Source of the DNA: Anderseniella sp963700735
GTDB lineage: Bacteria; Pseudomonadota; Alphaproteobacteria; Rhizobiales; Aestuariivirgaceae
Assembly (NCBI GenBank): GCA_963700735.1
Contig: CAVOYR010000005.1
Location: forward strand, 620,001-684,000
Length of the DNA: 64,000 bases
Reading direction: 5' to 3'
How positions within the stretch are numbered: the stretch's first letter is position 1; each line of letters begins with the position of its first letter. Positions 59,714-64,000 of the stretch are shown piece by piece. Position numbers and translations under genes: made by a program. The notes beneath the pieces were generated by a model. It had not been told where the DNA came from, ran no database searches, and worked only from the letters and a program-made list of their open reading frames with translations.

Positions 59714-60331
59714 TCAGGCAGACGCCGCCAGCGCACGCTCGACGAAGTCGAGGCGGTCCTGACCGTAGAACGGTTCTTCATCGACGAAATAGGTGGGCGC
59801 ACCGATGACGCCGCGGATGATGGCCTCTGTGCAGTTGCGCATCAGTTCGGCCTGGGTGGCCTCGCTCAGGGCCTCGTCGATCAGTGCCCCGGCGTTGGTA
59901 TAGCCGGCTGCTTCCACCAGTTCGGCGACCACCTGTTCGTCGGCGATGTCGCGGTCATGTACCCACAGCGCTTCCAGTACCTTCAGGCTCAACTGGTTGA
60001 CGTCGCCGGCCTCGCCCCGGTTCACCGCGTTCTGGCCTGCAATCACAATACCCGATGGCAGCTCCACCGGCCCCATGTGATGCACCGGCTCGCGCAGCAG
60101 CAGTATGCCAAGGTGCGCCGCGTTGCGCAGCGCATCACGCATCATGTAGTTGCGCAGGATGGCCGGGCGGTCGTCGAACGGGGTGGACCCGAGAGGCTTC
60201 ATGGTGACCGACAGCAGGATGGGCCTGTGAACCAGCTTGCGGTTGAATTTCGCCGCCAGCGCATTGATGCGGGCCGCGCCCAGCAGCGTGAAGTTGGAGC
60301 GCGTCGAATAATAGTAGTCGATGGTTTTCAC
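59714..60331 (-). CDS. DsbA-family 2-hydroxychromene-2-carboxylate isomerase-like protein
   Basis: A 205-aa thioredoxin-fold protein of the kappa-class GST/HCCA isomerase group: TIDYYYSTRSNFTLLGAARI with the Ser/Asn active-site region, a long helical insertion, and the cis-Pro motif VIGAPTYFVDEEPFYGQDRL. GTG 60331 is preferred, since homology starts at KTIDYYYS and AGGG lies upstream; the frame extends to 60394. The usual role is glutathione-dependent isomerisation in aromatic degradation. The substrate is unassigned. Confidence 0.82.
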   Translation of the reverse strand: MKTIDYYYSTRSNFTLLGAARINALAAKFNRKLVHRPILLSVTMKPLGSTPFDDRPAILRNYMMRDALRNAAHLGILLLREPVHHMGPVELPSGIVIAGQNAVNRGEAGDVNQLSLKVLEALWVHDRDIADEQVVAELVEAAGYTNAGALIDEALSEATQAELMRNCTEAIIRGVIGAPTYFVDEEPFYGQDRLDFVERALAASA

Positions 60332-60416
60332 TGGTGTTGCCCTGGGTCGCGGAATCGAGGCCGGACGATGGCACGGACAGCCTTCCAACTGCAATCACCA
60401 CCTTGCGGGTGGCGGT

Positions 60417-60851
60417 TCACAGGAAGCCTGATGTCACCAGCATCTGCACGGCGTAGCGCCCGGTCTTGGCCAGCGCCACGATGGCGAGGAATAGCCAGAA
60501 CGGCGTGCGCATGATGCCGGCGACGATGGTGAGCGGATCCCCCAGGAAGGGCGTCCAGCTCAACAGCAGCGACCACACCCCCCAGCGGGCATACCAGCGC
60601 TGCGCCCGCTCCAGCCCGCCCTCGAACCGCTTGAACCAGCCGTAGTGGCTGAGCCGTTCGGCAAAGCGCCCGACCCCCCAGTTGATGCACGAGCCAAGCG
60701 TGTTGCCCACGCTGGCCACCAGCAGCAACAGCAGCCACGGCCGGGTGCCCTGGGTTTGCAGGTACAGCAGCACGGCCTCGGACTGAGCCGGAAAGATCGT
60801 GGCTGCGACGAGCGCGGAGGTGAAAAGCGTGACGAGATCCAAACCGTGCAC
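60417..60851 (-). CDS. YqaA family (SNARE-associated/DedA-like) membrane protein
   Basis: A 144-aa membrane protein with four hydrophobic segments and the YqaA pattern VASVGNTLGSCINWGVGRF, WGVWSLLLSWTPFLGDPLTIVAG. The GxxLG...NW and P.xGDP motifs are conserved in this DedA-related family. It lies 5 bp downstream of the MttB-family gene and is probably co-transcribed with it. Function unknown. Confidence 0.85.
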   Translation of the reverse strand: MHGLDLVTLFTSALVAATIFPAQSEAVLLYLQTQGTRPWLLLLLVASVGNTLGSCINWGVGRFAERLSHYGWFKRFEGGLERAQRWYARWGVWSLLLSWTPFLGDPLTIVAGIMRTPFWLFLAIVALAKTGRYAVQMLVTSGFL

Positions 60852-60856
60852 CGGAC

Positions 60857-62423
60857 TCAGAAGTCGGTGGGCGCGCCGCCCTCTTGCATGCGCCTCGCGA
60901 CGAAGGCTTCCAGTTCCTCTGCGATAGCCGGGTCGATGGCGGGGGCCTCATAGGCATCGATGACCTGCTTCATCACCCTGTGGGCCTTGTCGCTGGTGAG
61001 CGGTGAACCGGCCTGCTGCCACTGCTCGAAGTTGCGCCAGTCCGACAGGATGGGCGAGTAGAACGCCGTTTCATAGCGCGCCATCGTGTGGGCACATCCG
61101 AAGAAATGCCCGCCGGGACCGACTTCCTTCATGGCTTCAAGACCCAGCGCATCGCGAAGTCAAATCAAGCGGTTGCAGGAACGACTTGACCATCTGAATC
61201 AGGTCGCAATCGAGCACGAACTTCTCGAAGCTGGCCACCAGGCCACCTTCCATCCAGCCCGCCCCGTGCATCACAAGGTTGCCGCCGCCTTGCGTCACGC
61301 CCCACAACGAGAACACGCTTTCATAGGCTGCCTGCGCATCAACCGCGTTGGCAGCGCAGGTATTGGAGGTGCGGTAGGGCACGTTGTAGCGCCGCGCCAG
61401 CTGGCCGCCGATGATGGCCGCCTTCATGTATTCGGGCGTGCCAAAGGCAGGTGCGCCTGACTTCATGTCCACGTTGGAGGTGAAGCCGCCATAGATCACC
61501 GGCGCACCGGGGCGCACCAGCTGGGTCAGCGTGATGCCGGCCAGCGCCTCGGCGTTCTGCTGTACCAGCGCACCGGCCATGGTGACCGGGGCCATGGCGC
61601 CTGCCAGGGTGAACGGCGTAATGCAGACGATCTGCCCGGCGCGCGCCATCTCGATCACGCCCTGCAGCATCGGTATGTCGAGCTTGAGCGGCGAGTTGGT
61701 GTTGATGATGGTGAACAGCGACGGCTCGCGCTCGAACTGTTCGCGGCTGATGCCACGGGCGATGCGGGCAATCTCCAGCCCGTCCTGCACCCGCTCGTGG
61801 CCCAGCGAGTAGGCATGGAACGGCTTGTCGGTCAGCAGGGCCATGTCCTTCAGCGCCACCAGATGGCGGATCGAGGCATGGACGTCGATCGGCTCGACCG
61901 GGTAGCCAGACATGAAATCGATGCAGTTGAACGACTGCGCGAGCTTCAGCAGGCCCCTGAAGTCGGCCAGGTTGCCGGGCCTGCGGCCACCTTCAAAGTC
62001 GGCCGCATTGGGGGCTGACGCCACGGTCCCGAAGGCCAGGTAGCCATCCCCGATGCGCAACGTGTGCGCCGGGTTGCGGGCGTGGAAATTGAATGCTGCC
62101 GGTGCGCTGGCGATGGCCTGCTCGACCAGTTCTGCGGGCAGGCGCACCCGCTCGCCGTCAATGCTGGCGCCTGCTGCGGCGTAGATATCACGCGCTTCCG
62201 GCAGCATGACATCGACGCCGATATCCTGCAGCACTTCCAGCGATGCGAGGTGGATCGTTTCAAGCTGGTCGTCACTCACATAGCGGGTCGGCTCGAACAT
62301 CAGCCGCGCCTGGCCTGGCTTCTGCTGGGCAAGCGGGGCCGCCACACCGCTCGAGGCAGCGGACCTGCGCGCATCGCCACGGCGCCGTGGCTTGCTGGTG
62401 TGATCTGCGGCCAGGTCGGTCAT
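60857..62423 (-). pseudogene. Trimethylamine methyltransferase (MttB) family protein, frameshifted
   Basis: From ATG 62423 it reads as an MttB-family protein: YVSDDQLETIHLASLEVLQD, YLAFGTVASAPNAADFEGGR, TPFTLAGAMAPVTMAGALVQ, MHGAGWMEGGLVASFEKFVL. At 61150-61160 the frame changes and the conserved EVGPGGHFFGCAHTMARYET block continues to 60857. Removing one base restores about 521 aa (PLDLTSDALGLEAMKEVGPG). The premature stop is TGA, not the TAG used for pyrrolysine. Its start overlaps the LysR stop (ATGA), so regulator and enzyme are coupled. Likely a sequencing error, but true inactivation is not excluded. Confidence 0.85.
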
Positions 62424-63364
62424 GCTTGTTCCCTTTCGCGGACGGTGCTTTCCGTCCCGGCTGATATGTAGTCATCCTGCGCCACCTGCGCGACCAGCCA
62501 GTCCTGGAACAGGCGCACCTTGGGCAGCAGCTTGTCGGCGGACTTGCAGGCAAACGACCACCAGTGCCGGTGTGGCACGGCCAGGTCGAACGGATAGACC
62601 AGCCTGCCGCTGGCAAGTTCGTCGCGCGCGAACGGGCCGATGGTCATGGCAATGCCCTGCCCCGCCACGGCGGCTTCCTGGGCAAGCAGGTAGCTGTCGA
62701 ACGCCAGTGCACTGGACAGCTTCACATCACTCAAGCCCGCCGCCTTGAGCCATAACCGCCAGTCTTCCTCGCCGGAGAACACATACAGCAACCGGTGATC
62801 AGCCAGGGCTGCGGGCGAGTCCAGCGGCCCGGTGCGGGCAAGGTAGTCCGGCGAACACACCGGGCGCAACATGGAGCGGAACAGGTTCGCGTAGTGGTGG
62901 TCGCTGTCGCGTTCGCGTGCCAGCACGATGCCCACGTCGGCATTGTCCGGGTCATAGTCCCAATGGAAGTACGAGGTGGACAGGCGCACCTTCATTTGCG
63001 GGTGGCGGCGCTCGAAGTCATGCAGGCGCGGCAGCAGCCATTTCATCGCCACGGTGACATAGACCTGCACCGTGAGCTCGTTCTCCGAGGATCGTGGCCG
63101 GATGACCTGCGTCTGGCTCTCGATCTGGTCGAACGCCTCGCGCACCGCCGGATAGTAGATCTGCCCCGGCCCGGTCAGTTCGGCGCGCTTGCCGTCACGC
63201 GAGAACAGGTCGACACCCAGCACGTCCTCGATCAGCTTGATCTGGTGCGATATTGCAGACCGGGTGATGCCCAGTTCGTCTGCTGCCTTGCGAAAACTTC
63301 CAAGCCGTGCAGCCGCTTCGAATGCGGTCAACGCTCGCAAGGGCGGCATGTTTCGTCTGGCCAA
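62420..63364 (-). CDS. LysR family transcriptional regulator (GcvA-like)
   Basis: A 314-aa LysR protein. The winged HTH is at residues 12-60 (TAFEAAARLGSFRKAADELG, ITRSAISHQIKLIEDVLG). The effector domain, from about residue 95, has VYVTVAMKWLLPRLHDFERR, as in GcvA-type regulators. It is the first gene of a LysR-MttB-YqaA unit and divergent from another MttB-family gene, so it likely controls both directions in response to the methylated substrate or a product. Confidence 0.9.
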   Translation of the reverse strand: MARRNMPPLRALTAFEAAARLGSFRKAADELGITRSAISHQIKLIEDVLGVDLFSRDGKRAELTGPGQIYYPAVREAFDQIESQTQVIRPRSSENELTVQVYVTVAMKWLLPRLHDFERRHPQMKVRLSTSYFHWDYDPDNADVGIVLARERDSDHHYANLFRSMLRPVCSPDYLARTGPLDSPAALADHRLLYVFSGEEDWRLWLKAAGLSDVKLSSALAFDSYLLAQEAAVAGQGIAMTIGPFARDELASGRLVYPFDLAVPHRHWWSFACKSADKLLPKVRLFQDWLVAQVAQDDYISAGTESTVREREQA

Positions 63365-63395
63365 TGTAATTCACCTCATCGCTCGAGCCCGCCGC

Positions 63396-63410
63396 ATTAT
63401 CACGAATAAT
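63396..63410. promoter_or_regulatory. Candidate LysR-type operator in the divergent MttB intergenic region
   Basis: attat-cacga-ataat is an interrupted palindrome fitting the T-N11-A pattern of LysR-type binding sites. It lies in the A+T-rich 195-bp space between the LysR gene start (63364) and the divergent MttB-family gene (63560). Confidence 0.5.
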
Positions 63411-63559
63411 TGGCCGTATCCAGTGATCAACGCAGCGATACGAAATTTTATGATGAATTAAACTCACCCTGCTTTGAAAACTATGCGCTAGGCAAATCCT
63501 GCGTCTGGAGGCACTGTCGAGGGTATCGTAACAGCCCGTTTCCGGAGCCTTGAAATCCC

Positions 63560-64000
63560 ATGTCTGCAGTAGAAGACCTGTCCCGTCGCCGTGGTGGCCG
63601 CGAAGCCCGCAAGGCCATGCGCGCGCGTTCTGTTCCAATGGCGGAGGCTGCTGTCCGGCCCGGCATGAAGGGCGGGCAGTACAAGCCGCTCAAGGACACC
63701 GACCTGGTGAAGATCCACCATGCGGCGCTGAACCTGCTCGAGCAGGTGGGCATCGAGAATTCCATCCCGTCGTGCATCGAACTGATGACGTCCAAGGGGT
63801 GCACGCTGGGCGATGATGGCCGGCTGCGGTTTCCGCGCGCGCTGATCGAGGACACGCTGGCCAATTGCGCACGGCACTTTCCGCTGTATGCGCGTGACCC
63901 GCAATACGACCTGGAACCGTGGGGAAGCAATGTTCATTTCGGCACCGCAGGCGCTGCCGTGCACATCGTCGAACCGCAGACGGAAACCTACCGCGAGTCG
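63560..64000 (+). CDS. Trimethylamine methyltransferase (MttB) family protein, N-terminal part (3' end outside window)
   Basis: The first 147 codons run to the window edge with no stop. After a basic N-terminus (MSAVEDLSRRRGGREARKAM), it shows LVKIHHAALNLLEQVGIENS, FPRALIEDTLANCARHFPLY and VHFGTAGAAVHIVEPQTETY, which line up with the start of the other MttB-family proteins here, most closely with the one at 31529 (VHVGTGGAAPSIIDIDSRVY). It is divergent from LysR. No TAG is seen in the visible part. Confidence 0.85.
   Translation, partial: MSAVEDLSRRRGGREARKAMRARSVPMAEAAVRPGMKGGQYKPLKDTDLVKIHHAALNLLEQVGIENSIPSCIELMTSKGCTLGDDGRLRFPRALIEDTLANCARHFPLYARDPQYDLEPWGSNVHFGTAGAAVHIVEPQTETYRES

Noticed and set aside
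61137..61170. Possible pyrrolysine or selenocysteine readthrough in the MttB-family gene
   Set aside because: The stop is TGA, the preceding residues are out of frame with the conserved sequence, and the homologous block resumes in another frame, so a one-base shift explains it better. No SECIS-like hairpin was evident.
1..64000. tRNA, rRNA, CRISPR array or cobalamin/SAM riboswitch
   Set aside because: I looked for tRNA T-loop patterns, regularly spaced repeats and conserved B12-box or SAM motifs, particularly upstream of the C1 genes, and saw none. A covariance-model search would be needed to exclude them.

Overview
The window is a gene-dense, G+C-rich stretch of an alphaproteobacterial chromosome. 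The content (TRAP transporters, several acyl-CoA dehydrogenases, non-pyrrolysine MttB-family methyltransferases, FixK/FNR-type boxes) suggests a Hyphomicrobiales or Rhodobacterales relative. No rRNA, tRNA or CRISPR array was recognised. Taxonomy is inferred from gene content only.

Layout. 1-4.2 kb: a TRAP transporter operon with an SDR and a zinc dehydrogenase. 4.3-10.3 kb: a BMP/nucleoside-type ABC transporter (one permease frameshifted) and a large transketolase/pyruvate-dehydrogenase-E1-like enzyme. 10.3-20.1 kb: an MnmC-like FAD oxidoreductase divergent from mnmD, a NYN-LOTUS protein, a CoA transferase, three acyl-CoA dehydrogenases, a nitronate monooxygenase and a parDE-type toxin-antitoxin pair with a palindromic operator. 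20.1-29.6 kb: a visibly A+T-richer island with an IS30-family element, an IS5-family element that splits a glycosyltransferase gene, four further glycosyltransferases and a sulfotransferase, all on the minus strand. The first glycosyltransferase gene carries an (ACGG)5 repeat near its start. 29.6-31.4 kb: a tandem universal stress protein with an FNR/FixK box, and an EamA exporter. 31.5-38.3 kb: an MttB-family gene coupled to a ketopantoate-reductase-like and an FAH-family gene, then an agmatine-to-putrescine operon with an amidase. 38.5-43.6 kb: TerC-like protein, exported protein, two tandem ParA-like ATPases, ung, and a class V aminotransferase-fold protein lacking its catalytic lysine. 43.6-51.1 kb: a taurine/sulfonate-type ABC transporter, an L-2-hydroxyglutarate-oxidase-like flavoprotein, a SABATH methyltransferase and a Tat-exported family-5 binding protein.

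51.3-64 kb is the most distinctive part: a corrinoid/tetrahydrofolate one-carbon locus. It holds three more MttB-family genes, a MetF-like reductase preceded by a perfect 20-bp palindrome, a virulence-factor-family small protein, a methyltetrahydrofolate:corrinoid methyltransferase, a RACo/RamA-like corrinoid reductive activase, and a LysR regulator. Together these would take methyl groups from quaternary amines or related substrates via a corrinoid protein to tetrahydrofolate. The corrinoid protein itself is not encoded in this window.

Data caution. Nine reading-frame breaks occur in otherwise conserved genes, and nearly all are cured by removing one base. Many may be sequencing errors rather than pseudogenes. 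Affected genes are reported as single loci with the break position.
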